DNA of 64,000 bases, from positions 1-64,000 of the forward strand of contig CAZDCD010000014.1 in assembly GCA_964503885.1 (NCBI GenBank), given 5' to 3'. The stretch's first letter is position 1, and every line of letters starts with the position of its first letter. A program made the translations under genes and the position numbers. Shown here one piece after another: positions 51,834 to 60,106 of this stretch. The stretch is from CAZDCD01 sp964503885. GTDB lineage: Bacteria; Bacteroidota; Bacteroidia; Bacteroidales; UBA10428. The notes below the pieces were generated by a model. The model was not told the origin of the DNA. It worked only from the letters and a program-made list of their open reading frames with translations, and ran no database searches.

Positions 51834-52151
51834 TTATTCTGATTTCCTGAAATAGATCTGGTCATGTTCAAATTCATCCAGGGCTATGAGCGTAGGTTTT
51901 GGCATGCGTTCATAAAACTTGGATATTTCGATCTGTTCACGGTTTTCGAAAATTTCTTCCAGATTATCGGTATAATTGGCAAATTCTTCAAGCTTCCTGT
52001 TCAGTTCTTCTTTGATTTCAGATGCGATCTGATTTGATCTTTTTGCAACAATCATTACAGCCTCATAGATATTGCCGGTTTTCACCTCCAGTTCCTGCAG
52101 GTTCCTGGTGGTAGTGGTTGTTGCAGCCTTCGATTTTTTATAATCCATCAT
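51834..52151 (-). CDS. rpoZ: RNA polymerase omega subunit (Bacteroidota type)
   Basis: A 105-residue omega-like subunit. The conserved part is TGNIYEAVMIVAKRSNQIAS (about 26-45), followed by a charged helix and an end with KPTLIALDEFEHDQIYFRKS. It has the position of rpoZ in the bamD-rpoZ-coaBC cluster. The second codon is also ATG, so the start could be 52148. The protein stabilises RNA polymerase and has a supporting role in growth control. Confidence 0.85.
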   Translation of the reverse strand: MMDYKKSKAATTTTTRNLQELEVKTGNIYEAVMIVAKRSNQIASEIKEELNRKLEEFANYTDNLEEIFENREQIEISKFYERMPKPTLIALDEFEHDQIYFRKSE

Positions 52152-52979
52152 TTAATTTAAGTTTGAATCGTTATTTGTTGTATTGCTGGTATCAATATTG
52201 AGTGCTTTGGCAGCATCGCTATACATCTTATCCGCGTCTTTCCTGAATTTACTGTCGGGAAATTCCGAAATAAAGGAATAATATTCATCAAGCGTAGCCT
52301 GATATCGTTCTTTCTGCTTCACCGCAATGCTGTTTGATGCCAGCATGTAATTCGACCTAAGGATCAGGTAGAGAATATCTTCCCTGTACTTGCTTTCGGG
52401 ATAATCATTCAGGCTGTTGTTGAGCGCTACAATCGATGCCTTGTAATCCTGAAGATCAAAATAAAGTTTGGCCGAGATATACGATTTCTCTACCAGTTTA
52501 TCACGCATTTCGTTGATCATCTTTGCGCATTCGTCCCTGCGTTTGCTGTCAGGATATTTGATCAGAAAAAGCCTTAAAGCCTGAATGGCATTATATGTAT
52601 CGGTCTGATCGAGCTCAGGTCGTGGTGAACTTAAATAATAACAATAGGCCACATAAAAAGTTGCTTCTTCAGCAAACTCACTGTTGCCGTAAGTGCTGGC
52701 GAACGTCTTGAAGTAATGGCCGGCAAGGATATAATCACTGAGTTTAAAATTTACCATGGCCTGGTAAAAGTAAACCGAATCGGCCCTGGTGGTCCCCCGG
52801 AATGAGGGAGCTATCTGATCGAACAGGGCGAGGGCTTTGGTATAATCACCTTTATTATAGTAATAGAACGCTTTCTCGTACTTGAGATTGAAATCACTAC
52901 TCTTCAATAATTTTTCGTAGCCTCCACAATTAAGCAGAACAAGTACAGCCAGAATGAACCAAAACCAATTTTTCTTCAT
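52152..52979 (-). CDS. bamD: outer membrane assembly lipoprotein BamD
   Basis: A TPR lipoprotein of the BAM complex that inserts beta-barrel proteins in the outer membrane. The lipobox ends at Cys18 (VLLNC), and TPR-like helices follow (KAFYYYNKGDYTKALALFDQ; ADSVYFYQAMVNFKLSDYIL; KYPDSKRRDECAKMI). The length of 275 residues is usual for Bacteroidota. It begins the block that runs down to recN; a -7 element with TAATTTTG lies about 17 nt upstream. Confidence 0.92.
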   Translation of the reverse strand: MKKNWFWFILAVLVLLNCGGYEKLLKSSDFNLKYEKAFYYYNKGDYTKALALFDQIAPSFRGTTRADSVYFYQAMVNFKLSDYILAGHYFKTFASTYGNSEFAEEATFYVAYCYYLSSPRPELDQTDTYNAIQALRLFLIKYPDSKRRDECAKMINEMRDKLVEKSYISAKLYFDLQDYKASIVALNNSLNDYPESKYREDILYLILRSNYMLASNSIAVKQKERYQATLDEYYSFISEFPDSKFRKDADKMYSDAAKALNIDTSNTTNNDSNLN

Positions 52980-52995
52980 TTTCGAAAATGTCGCG

Positions 52996-53003
52996 CAAAA
53001 TTA
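52996..53003 (-). promoter_or_regulatory. putative -7 element for the bamD operon
   Basis: Minus-strand TAATTTTG matches TAnnTTTG exactly. At the expected 19-nt distance the -33 box is weak (CTGG instead of TTTG), so the call is tentative. Confidence 0.35.
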
Positions 53004-53183
53004 CAACAATTATTTTAATAATCCAGTCTTTATTTCCCAAACTTCCCGGAATAAATCTGCAGATGAGATGCACACCAACAAGCAAACGAAAATACGGAAA
53101 ATATATTTTTCAATGGTGTTGAATACTACAATAATCGAACCATTTATGATATTTTAACAATGAGACGTTGAATATACAACTTC

Positions 53184-53214
53184 TTTGTGCAATTTGTAAA
53201 AAAGACTACTTTTG
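53184..53214 (+). promoter_or_regulatory. strong consensus promoter for the alpha-oxoamine synthase gene
   Basis: TTTG (53184-53187), exactly 19 nt, and TACTTTTG (53207-53214) match TTTG-N19-TAnnTTTG at every position. It lies 44 nt before the coding start. This is the best single promoter match in the window. Confidence 0.8.
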
Positions 53215-53258
53215 TCCATTAAATTTATCATCTGGTTGCAAACTTAAAACTTAAGATC

Positions 53259-54521
53259 GTGGATATTTTTGATAAAATCAGCAAGAACAGGGGGCCATTG
53301 GGACAATACCAGAAAGTAGCACACGGCTATTTCATGTTTCCTAAACTCGAAGGTGAAATTAAGTCCAGAATGATGTTCAGGGGTAAGGAAGTTCTCACGT
53401 GGAGCCTTAACAATTACATTGGGCTGGCCAACGATCCCGAAGTCAGGAAAGCAGATGCAGAAGCTGCTAAAGAATGGGGACTGGCATACCCAATGGGTGC
53501 CCGCATGATGTCGGGTCAGACAAGCAAACATGAAGAACTTGAAAGTAAGCTGGCCGATTTTGTGAAAAAAGAGGATGCGTTTCTACTCAATTATGGATAC
53601 CAGGGAATGATTTCAATCATCCAGGCCATGACAAGCCGCCACGATGTGGTGGTCTTCGATTCGGAATCACATGCCTGCATAATGGATGGGATATGGCTGC
53701 ATAAGGCTGCCGGGGGTAAAAGTTATGTTTTCCCTCATAACGATATTCAGAAATGCGATAAGATGCTGGCCAATGCCACAAGGATCGCCTCTGAAACAGG
53801 GGGAGGTATCCTTGTGATTACCGAAGGTGTATTTGGTATGGCCGGTGACCTTGGTAAACTAAAGGATATCGCAGCCTTAAAAAAGAAATACAATTTCAGA
53901 CTACTGGTTGATGATGCCCATGGTTTCGGAACAATGGGACCGACAGGAGCAGGAACGGGTGAGCATTTCGGTGTGCAGGACGAGATCGATCTTTATTTCA
54001 GCACTTTTGCGAAAGCTATGGCCGGAATCGGTGCATTTATAGCAGGTAAAGAGGATGTGATCAATTTCCTGAGGTATAATATGCGGTCTCAGACCTTTGC
54101 CAAATCCCTGCCCATGCCTATGGTAATCGGTGCCATGAAAAGACTCGAATTGTTGCGCAATAAATCCGAGCTCCGTGTGAATTTGTGGAAAGTAGTTCAT
54201 GCACTCCAGGACGGACTGAGAGCCAAAGGGTTTAACCTGGGAAATACGGAATCACCAGTAACACCAGTATTTTTATCCAATACAAGCATACAGGAAACTT
54301 CCAATCTGGTCATTGACCTGAGAGAAAATTACCATATTTTCTGCTCGATCGTCATTTATCCGGTCGTTCCAAAAGATGTGGTGATGCTCAGGATTATTCC
54401 CACTGCTGTGCACTCGCTCGAAGATGTGGAATATACCATCAACGCATTTTCTGAGCTCAAAGGAAAACTTAGCTCCGGAAAATATAAATCTGATCAAATC
54501 GGCGCATTGCTTCAGACGTAA
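53259..54521 (+). CDS. PLP-dependent alpha-oxoamine synthase (serine palmitoyltransferase-like)
   Basis: A 420-residue PLP enzyme of the fold-type I alpha-oxoamine synthase group. The PLP Asp lies in DDAHGFG (218-224), the Schiff-base Lys is K252 (STFAKAMAG), and the substrate loop MMSGQTSKHEELE follows the usual pattern. Relatives include serine palmitoyltransferase (sphingolipids), 2-amino-3-ketobutyrate CoA ligase and enzymes of sulfonolipid synthesis. I favour a lipid role because Bacteroidota carry such enzymes for sphingolipids or sulfonolipids. No dedicated lipid genes flank it. Confidence 0.85.
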   Translation: MDIFDKISKNRGPLGQYQKVAHGYFMFPKLEGEIKSRMMFRGKEVLTWSLNNYIGLANDPEVRKADAEAAKEWGLAYPMGARMMSGQTSKHEELESKLADFVKKEDAFLLNYGYQGMISIIQAMTSRHDVVVFDSESHACIMDGIWLHKAAGGKSYVFPHNDIQKCDKMLANATRIASETGGGILVITEGVFGMAGDLGKLKDIAALKKKYNFRLLVDDAHGFGTMGPTGAGTGEHFGVQDEIDLYFSTFAKAMAGIGAFIAGKEDVINFLRYNMRSQTFAKSLPMPMVIGAMKRLELLRNKSELRVNLWKVVHALQDGLRAKGFNLGNTESPVTPVFLSNTSIQETSNLVIDLRENYHIFCSIVIYPVVPKDVVMLRIIPTAVHSLEDVEYTINAFSELKGKLSSGKYKSDQIGALLQT

Positions 54522-54540
54522 GTGTAAGATACTTGATTCC

Positions 54541-54660
54541 GGATGCTGGATGCTCGATACTGGATTAATGTTCCGTGTTCAGGAGTTCCAAGGGTTCCGG
54601 AGGTTTCAGGGGTTTCAGGTTGTTATAGATTGTCACAAGTTGTTCTAAATTGTTGTAAGT
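54541..54660. repeat. dispersed low-complexity repeat family D, copy 2
   Basis: Related to 46795-46960 in inverted orientation: TGTTCAGGAGTTCC, GGTTTCAGGGGTTTCAGGTTG and TTGTCACAAGTTGTT recur. It lies directly after the synthase gene. The downstream bases up to 54748 show no gene. The unit pattern is irregular, so it is not a CRISPR. Confidence 0.55.
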
Positions 54661-54748
54661 ATCTTAAAATTAGTTACTTAAAATACAGTTAGACTTGAAT
54701 TTTCATTGCGAAGAAACACAAAACACAGAACTCAACCCGCCTTTCCTC

Positions 54749-55192
54749 TCAGCCAATATATTCTCTGACTTCATGTTCAAGGGCTTTCAGGGCTAATATT
54801 ATATCGGCCAACAGCATTATTGAGGAGACAATAATTGCCAGAATACTCAGGATAAAGAGCACCACACCCAGGGTCTTAAGGTTTATCTGGCTGATACTCA
54901 TTACAAAAAGTACCGGTATGATCAATGTGCTGGAAAAGATGCTGAATGAAATGGCTGCGATAGAGGACCGGAGTATTTTGCTTCGTTTATAGAGGATTTT
55001 TAATTCGGTACGTTTGATCTCTGTCCGTGTTGCTCCCGGTTTTTCAAGTTCACCTACAAGCATCCGGGAACGGTCGATTGTTCTGCCAAGCCTGTTGGTA
55101 AGTGACAACAACAGCAATCCCACACCGGAGATCAGGGCAACCGGAGTGATGCAGGCCTGCAGAAACTGGGTAAAGCTAAGTATTGATTCCAT
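54749..55192 (-). CDS. DUF2721 membrane protein
   Basis: A 147-residue protein with three hydrophobic segments: one near the N-terminus (about 8-30) and a pair in the second half (about 80-98 and 105-130). Between them is a basic region with RLGRTIDRSRMLVGELE, typical of DUF2721. The function is unknown. It is on its own: the sigma-factor operon ends at a terminator 74 nt upstream and the synthase gene is convergent. Confidence 0.8.
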   Translation of the reverse strand: MESILSFTQFLQACITPVALISGVGLLLLSLTNRLGRTIDRSRMLVGELEKPGATRTEIKRTELKILYKRSKILRSSIAAISFSIFSSTLIIPVLFVMSISQINLKTLGVVLFILSILAIIVSSIMLLADIILALKALEHEVREYIG

Positions 55193-55265
55193 CTGACAAA
55201 TATAGTCGATCTATTCCGAAAGTCGGGTTATTGCCTATTATGCAGTATTGAAAAAATATAAAAAT

Positions 55266-55289
55266 CCTCATTCGGACTAAACGCTGAGG
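55266..55289 (-). terminator. putative terminator after the sigma-factor operon
   Basis: CCTCA (55266-55270) pairs with TGAGG (55285-55289), and on the minus strand the hairpin is followed by ATTTTTATATTTTTT. It is 49 nt after the membrane partner gene. The short stem keeps confidence moderate. Confidence 0.5.
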
Positions 55290-55337
55290 TTTGCTATTTT
55301 ATTCAATAAATACTACCAGGATGATAGTTAGTAAAAA

Positions 55338-55937
55338 TTAGTTCAGTGATACCACAAATTCTTTCAGGCTGCTGTCGTATGAAGCGTTGTTTTTTAGACT
55401 GTAATTGACCAGCCTGGTCATATCTTCAGGACCAAGATCCTGCACATAAGGTGCGTCAGGAATTATTTTTCTACCTGATCTTTCCGGGAGAACTTTGGGT
55501 TCATGACCAAAATCCATAACTGCACTACCTATCCTTTTAATCTTGTTTTCCGCAAATTCCTTCGGTAAAAGGGTAATGGTATCTGTCTTGTATACGAATA
55601 CCGTATCGGCCTGTGCAACGAACTCATTTGCTGACGGGGATATAATAGTTGAAGCCATGAATCCCAGAGCGATAATCAGTATTGCTGCCACTGCAATCTT
55701 ATAGAATTCAACCGGGTATTTTAATATTCCCAAGATCCTTGATTTTTTAAAGGTTTCTTCAACCATCAGTGGTTCCACAACTAATCTGCGAACATCGCCG
55801 ATCGTTAAGCGCATTTTATTGTAATCCTCCTCAGAGATCATACCGAGGACAAATTCCTTGTCTTTTTCAGTTAATTCGATGAACTCATATGATTCGACCA
55901 GGTCATAGAGTCTCACAGTGTTTTGCTCTTTTTTCAT
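55338..55937 (-). CDS. putative membrane anti-sigma factor or sigma partner
   Basis: A 199-residue protein directly after an ECF sigma factor gene, with a 4-nt gap. The N-terminal 60 or so residues are cytoplasmic (TEKDKEFVLGMISEEDYNK), a single hydrophobic segment lies at about 84-103 (AVAAILIIALGFMASTII), and the rest is predicted periplasmic. This layout fits an anti-sigma factor, but no HxxxC zinc motif is seen. An in-frame ATG at 56018 lies inside the sigma gene, so 55937 (MKKEQN) is used. The signal sensed is unknown. Confidence 0.7.
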   Translation of the reverse strand: MKKEQNTVRLYDLVESYEFIELTEKDKEFVLGMISEEDYNKMRLTIGDVRRLVVEPLMVEETFKKSRILGILKYPVEFYKIAVAAILIIALGFMASTIISPSANEFVAQADTVFVYKTDTITLLPKEFAENKIKRIGSAVMDFGHEPKVLPERSGRKIIPDAPYVQDLGPEDMTRLVNYSLKNNASYDSSLKEFVVSLN

Positions 55938-55941
55938 GGTT

Positions 55942-56475
55942 CTATTCTGTATAAAGTTTTGACAATGCCTGGGTTGAATAAAATAGCCTTGATTTGATTG
56001 TGCCTTCGGGACACTCAAAAATTTCAGCGATTTCCTTAATCGTAAGGTTAATTTTAAACCTTAATACAATTAGTGATCGTTGATCGGGATGCAGTCTTTT
56101 TATGCAATCGCGCAATTTTCTTTCAGTTTCATTCGCTTGCAGAAAAATGGCACTTCTTTCTGAAGAATAATCGACAAATTTGTTGATAACGAGTCTGTGC
56201 CTGAATTCATTCTTGCACATATTGGCAGCAATCCTGAAAATCCAGGGTTTGAATTTTCGGTTATCATCAAATTTATCTGGTGCTTCCAGCAGCTTAAGAA
56301 AAACATCGTGGGCAAAATCCCTGGCTTTCTCATGATCCTGACGGAATGCTAAGTAGAAAAAACTGGTTATTGGTTTAGAATACCTCATATAAAGGCTGTC
56401 AAAGGCTTTTTGCCTCTGACTGTCATTGCCTGTTTTAAAAAGAAGGATCAGGTCTTCATCAGAATAATTCTGCAT
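55942..56475 (-). CDS. ECF RNA polymerase sigma factor
   Basis: A 177-residue sigma-70 family ECF factor. Region 2 covers about residues 20-85 (AFDSLYMRYSKPITSFFY, DFAHDVFLKLLE, KPWIFRIAANMCKNEF), and region 4 lies at about 118-170 (LHPDQRSLIVLRFKINLTIK, EGTIKSRLF). It probably directs transcription of its own operon and of unknown targets. It lies 4 nt after a secreted protein gene and 4 nt before a membrane partner. Confidence 0.9.
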   Translation of the reverse strand: MQNYSDEDLILLFKTGNDSQRQKAFDSLYMRYSKPITSFFYLAFRQDHEKARDFAHDVFLKLLEAPDKFDDNRKFKPWIFRIAANMCKNEFRHRLVINKFVDYSSERSAIFLQANETERKLRDCIKRLHPDQRSLIVLRFKINLTIKEIAEIFECPEGTIKSRLFYSTQALSKLYTE

Positions 56476-56479
56476 ATAC

Positions 56480-57661
56480 CTATCTTAATATTTCTGCTGC
56501 TTTTTCCTTCCATTCGTCCCCGCTTTTATCAGCAATCAGCAATCCCAACTTTTTGATCTGTTCGGCCTTTGCCCGGTCGCCGCTTAGTCTGTAATGCTGG
56601 TAAAGTTTAATGATTCCGGGCAGGTAATTTACACTGTTCCTGTTGATGATACCCTGGCTGATATCAAAAGAAAATGGGTGCTTAAGATAATCCAGCAGGT
56701 ACCTGTTCTCAAAATTATTTTTTAACAGGGCCAGATTATCGATATTTTTTTGGGAATATTGGAGGGCTAAACCAACCAGGTACAGGTCATTCTCATATTC
56801 ACTGAATTTTTTCCAGGCCGGAAGGCCGATATATAATGGCAGGTCCTGAGGTTTATTCCCAAGTATGTGGTCAATAATTTTTTGTTGATTATCGGGAGTG
56901 GAACCATCGGGAAATTCTCTGTCCAAAGCAGGAATGGAAAGTCTTTTGAACATTTTTTCCCTGTATTCCGGTATCGATAGCAGGCTTATATTCAAGACGG
57001 TTATATCCTGGCGTATTCCCATCACATCCTGCAACATCCACATCGGGAATGTATCCACATCACCAAAAGTCAGTATTGTGCCTCCTGAATCCAGACTCAT
57101 CAGCACATTATAGCTGTATGCCAGAAAACCCGCAGATAGATCGTTTGATTTGAACCATAAGGTGTTGAATTCCTTTCTTTTTTCAGGCATGCTGTGAGTT
57201 TCATAATACACAATCAACTCATCATATGTATCGGGATTTCCGGGTTCCAGTGCATAGGCTTTGGTAAGAGCCTCGTATCGTTCTTCATCATGATAGCCGT
57301 TCTTTTTAAAAATATAATATGTATAGGTACCTGGAATTGATGTACTGATCAGGTCCATAATATCGTTCTGTTCTTTCAGAAAGGGGCCTTCATCTGTCCA
57401 TTTCCCCTTCTTGCCGGGGTCATATCCTGTCGTTTCGGAATAGGTCATTTCCGCATACCTGTTAGCCTTGTAATAATTGTACCAGGCTTTTTCATTTGTG
57501 GTATCCTTTTCTAGTTCCTTCCACCATAGTTCAGCCTGTGAAACAAAAAATTTATGCGGTTTTAGAACCTGGGCGATTGAATGAATTTCTTCAGGTTTCT
57601 GTGCAATAGAATACGTCGTGCAAACCATCATTGCAGAGAGGAAAAATACCGTGTATTTCAT
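56480..57661 (-). CDS. secreted protein resembling the soluble C-terminal part of DUF2723 proteins
   Basis: A 393-residue protein with a signal peptide (about 1-20). The middle segment GGTILTFGDVDTFPMWMLQD (about 192-211), with VMGIRQDITVLNISLLSIPEY after it, closely resembles the C-terminal soluble part of DUF2723 membrane proteins of Bacteroidota, but the membrane domain is absent here. Helical repeats (TPR-like) flank it. It is the first gene of a sigma/anti-sigma operon, so it may be the extracytoplasmic sensor or a target of the pathway. This is inference from order only. Confidence 0.65.
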   Translation of the reverse strand: MKYTVFFLSAMMVCTTYSIAQKPEEIHSIAQVLKPHKFFVSQAELWWKELEKDTTNEKAWYNYYKANRYAEMTYSETTGYDPGKKGKWTDEGPFLKEQNDIMDLISTSIPGTYTYYIFKKNGYHDEERYEALTKAYALEPGNPDTYDELIVYYETHSMPEKRKEFNTLWFKSNDLSAGFLAYSYNVLMSLDSGGTILTFGDVDTFPMWMLQDVMGIRQDITVLNISLLSIPEYREKMFKRLSIPALDREFPDGSTPDNQQKIIDHILGNKPQDLPLYIGLPAWKKFSEYENDLYLVGLALQYSQKNIDNLALLKNNFENRYLLDYLKHPFSFDISQGIINRNSVNYLPGIIKLYQHYRLSGDRAKAEQIKKLGLLIADKSGDEWKEKAAEILR

Positions 57662-57884
57662 AATTGTTCAGATTAAGTTCGACATTTTTTGTTTTGCACG
57701 TGCATGCTTCAGATTCGATCTACTTTAAATACACTCTAAATGCCTGTACGTTCAGAACAGGATATAAAAAAGGTTAAACACGGGTGGATGGGAATGGATT
57801 TACGCTGAACGAATGATCCATATTGAGAGAAAAATCAAGTTTCAGGAGCATTGAAAAAGAAGACGGGAGCATGCAAAAAAGCAT

Positions 57885-58865
57885 TTATTTCTTAAGGGCA
57901 ACATAGATGTCTGCTTCTATCATCACCCCTTCTTCATAGAAGTGATGAACAAAATAAATGTTCCCGTCTTTATCCAGTGTCGGTTCGCCTGCAAACTGAG
58001 AAATGATCAGTTCGGGCTCCTGCCAGCTTCCGGTGTTTTTCTCCGAACGGTATACAGCGGGGCTTCCCAGATATATCCGTGTGAACCACAATTCATTTCC
58101 ATCCGGCGTGATATACGGCCAGCCTTCCATATCGGATGAATTCACCGCTTCTATATTCACCGGATTCTGCCATTCACCCCCGGTCAGGGTCAGCATCCAT
58201 ATATCGTATTGTCCCTTTCCGCCATTTCTTGACGAGTGGTAATACAATTCTTCGTTATGGATATGCAGTTCACCGACTTCATAAGCCGGATCAAAATCGG
58301 CAAGCTGCCAGTTTGTCCATCTGTTGTTCATATACTCGGACCTAAACCAGTGTATACCTGTATAACCCTCTCTTGCCGAAGCAAAAAGCATGGTATTTCC
58401 CTGAACAAACTCAGCCCCGTCAAGAGCGAGCTTGCCCGGATCCTGAAGCATCACTCTTCTGGCAGGTTGCCAGGTATTGTTCAGGTATTCCGAAACATAA
58501 ATTCCTGTAACACCGTCTGATACTTGCTGCTCGGCCGGAATACTCACATCCGGGGTGAAGAAAAAGTACAATTCATCGCGATCAGCAGGAATGAATGGTG
58601 AATCTTCACCTCCTGCTGTATTGATCATGCTGTCCAGTGGTACAGGCGTCTCCCAATCATCTGAATGAAGTACCGGTGGATACACATCGGTCTCAGGAGT
58701 TCTTTTAACGGCATCGGCAGGTATGCTTTCCTGCCTGGTTTTAAGCACAATGGTATCGGTTTCGCCCTCTTTCTTATCCGATTTATCGCATCCGCCGGAA
58801 ATAACAAGGATAAATAATGCAGGAAGCATGCAGATTTGTATTCTTTTAGTGGCAAAAATCATCAT
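57885..58865 (-). CDS. PD40/WD40-like beta-propeller lipoprotein
   Basis: A 326-residue lipoprotein with lipobox-like Cys26 (VISGGC). After a short charged linker (SDKKEGETDTIVLKTRQES) come repeats with the WD40-like PD40 pattern: DSPFIPADRDELYFFFT, GWPYITPDGNELWFTRIY and GEPTLDKDGNIYFVHHF. Such propellers bind partners at the cell envelope, for example in OmpA-like or TolB-like complexes. No OmpA domain is attached. A monocistronic gene by spacing; the substrate is unknown. Confidence 0.75.
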   Translation of the reverse strand: MMIFATKRIQICMLPALFILVISGGCDKSDKKEGETDTIVLKTRQESIPADAVKRTPETDVYPPVLHSDDWETPVPLDSMINTAGGEDSPFIPADRDELYFFFTPDVSIPAEQQVSDGVTGIYVSEYLNNTWQPARRVMLQDPGKLALDGAEFVQGNTMLFASAREGYTGIHWFRSEYMNNRWTNWQLADFDPAYEVGELHIHNEELYYHSSRNGGKGQYDIWMLTLTGGEWQNPVNIEAVNSSDMEGWPYITPDGNELWFTRIYLGSPAVYRSEKNTGSWQEPELIISQFAGEPTLDKDGNIYFVHHFYEEGVMIEADIYVALKK

Positions 58866-58940
58866 GCAAAATTTTAAATATTAATTGAAGAAAGGTTTGA
58901 TCATACTGCAATGTAAAAAAAGTTCAGGTAACCTGATGAG

Positions 58941-59536
58941 TTATTGCTTTGAAAAATGCATTTCAAGTGTCTGTTCAACTTCGTTCAGCCAGCTTTTCCG
59001 CCGGGCAGCGTCACTGGTTATGACAATCCTGAACATCTTTCTTTCGAACCGTTCAACTCCGCACAAAGCAAAAACACAATTCTTCCAGATTGTTTCGAGG
59101 GGATCTTTAAAGAATTCGTTTTCTCTTTCTTCCGCGGTATTTGAGGTGTTGAATAACAGGGCGACCCGTGCTTTAAGAAGTCCGACCGGCACACCTTCAC
59201 CTTCGTCACCATCTTCAAATTCGTAGGCTACTCCGGGACGGATAATCCTGTCGATCCAGCCTTTCAGAATTGCCGGGGCTGACCCCACCAGTTAGGGTGA
59301 ATAATAATTATTCCATCACATTTAAGCAGGTCGTTGCAATGTTTTCTGACGATCCTTCCGCACCCAGCTTCTTTTGGAATTTCTTTTGAATGCAGAACAG
59401 GGTCGGATTTCTCTTTATAGAGATCATGAAAGATAACTTTGTGGCCTAATGATTCAAGCTTTTTCAGGCATGTTTCTGCGATGGCATGATTGAAACTTTT
59501 CCTGTCGGGATGTCCCAGGATAACGAGAACATTCAT
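58941..59536 (-). pseudogene. flavodoxin-fold NAD(P)H oxidoreductase gene with single-base frameshift
   Basis: Two overlapping frames together make a KefF/MdaB-like quinone reductase of about 198 residues. Frame 1 (start 59536) has MNVLVILGHPDRKSFNHAIA through IIIIHPNWWGQP and then stops. Frame 2 continues PAILKGWIDRIIRPGVAYEF to the end at 58941. Adding one C to a C4 run (complement of 59275-59278) joins them, and the 596-nt length fits one missing base. The FMN-site features are complete once joined. It may be a sequencing error or a recent mutation. Confidence 0.75.
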
Positions 59537-59562
59537 ATGGTTCTTTTCTGAATGCCAGCTGA

Positions 59563-59814
59563 TTAGATTTTGTAGGAGGACTGGAAATGAAAGGATATGT
59601 CGATCCATCCATATACCGTATCATTCTGGTTGATAAATCTGAATCCCACAAAGTTATCGCCGTTATTCACGAAATTCGACAAATAATAGGTCGGAGCTTG
59701 AAAAAACAACACATGATCATTTTTCATAACCCATATGTCTTTTTCGGATATGGTATCCTTAACAGCATAAGACCTTGGGTAAACAGCCGCGATGCTGTCG
59801 CAGCTTAATTCCAT
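59563..59814 (-). pseudogene. possible 3' fragment of a secreted-protein gene
   Basis: An open frame of 83 residues (MELSCDSIAAVYPRSYAVKD at the start; VGFRFINQNDTVYGWIDISF near the end). The YGWIDIS-type ending resembles the end of some Bacteroidota secreted beta proteins. The frame remains open for 25 codons before this ATG without another ATG, so I suspect the end of a longer, truncated gene. No upstream part is recognisable. It could also be noncoding. Confidence 0.35.
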
Positions 59815-59995
59815 ACCTTCGTTTCCCCGGAAGCAGAAACTAAAAGTATCCCGGGTTCTATACCGGAATAACGCCTGTCAATTTCAGTTTTGCTTTTCCG
59901 GCAAATAGTGCAATTATCTTGGATGAACAGGAATATCACAGCATGTTGCTGCATAGAATTCTTTTAAATCCAATAAAGAAAAATCATTCGAAAAA

Positions 59996-60036
59996 GAGGC
60001 CATTCTTCTGAAATCTATGATTCTTCAAATGGCCTC
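59996..60036 (-). terminator. intrinsic terminator of the 60107-61951 gene
   Basis: GAGGCCATT (59996-60004) pairs with AATGGCCTC (60028-60036), a 9-bp stem around a partly paired loop. On the minus strand it is followed by TTTTT. It lies 70 nt after the stop codon of the T9SS cargo gene. Confidence 0.8.
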
Positions 60037-60106
60037 GTGAATGATCAAATCCGGATTAGAGAATGTACCGAAAAACAGAAGAGCAGATTACATAAATTCT
60101 TTATTA

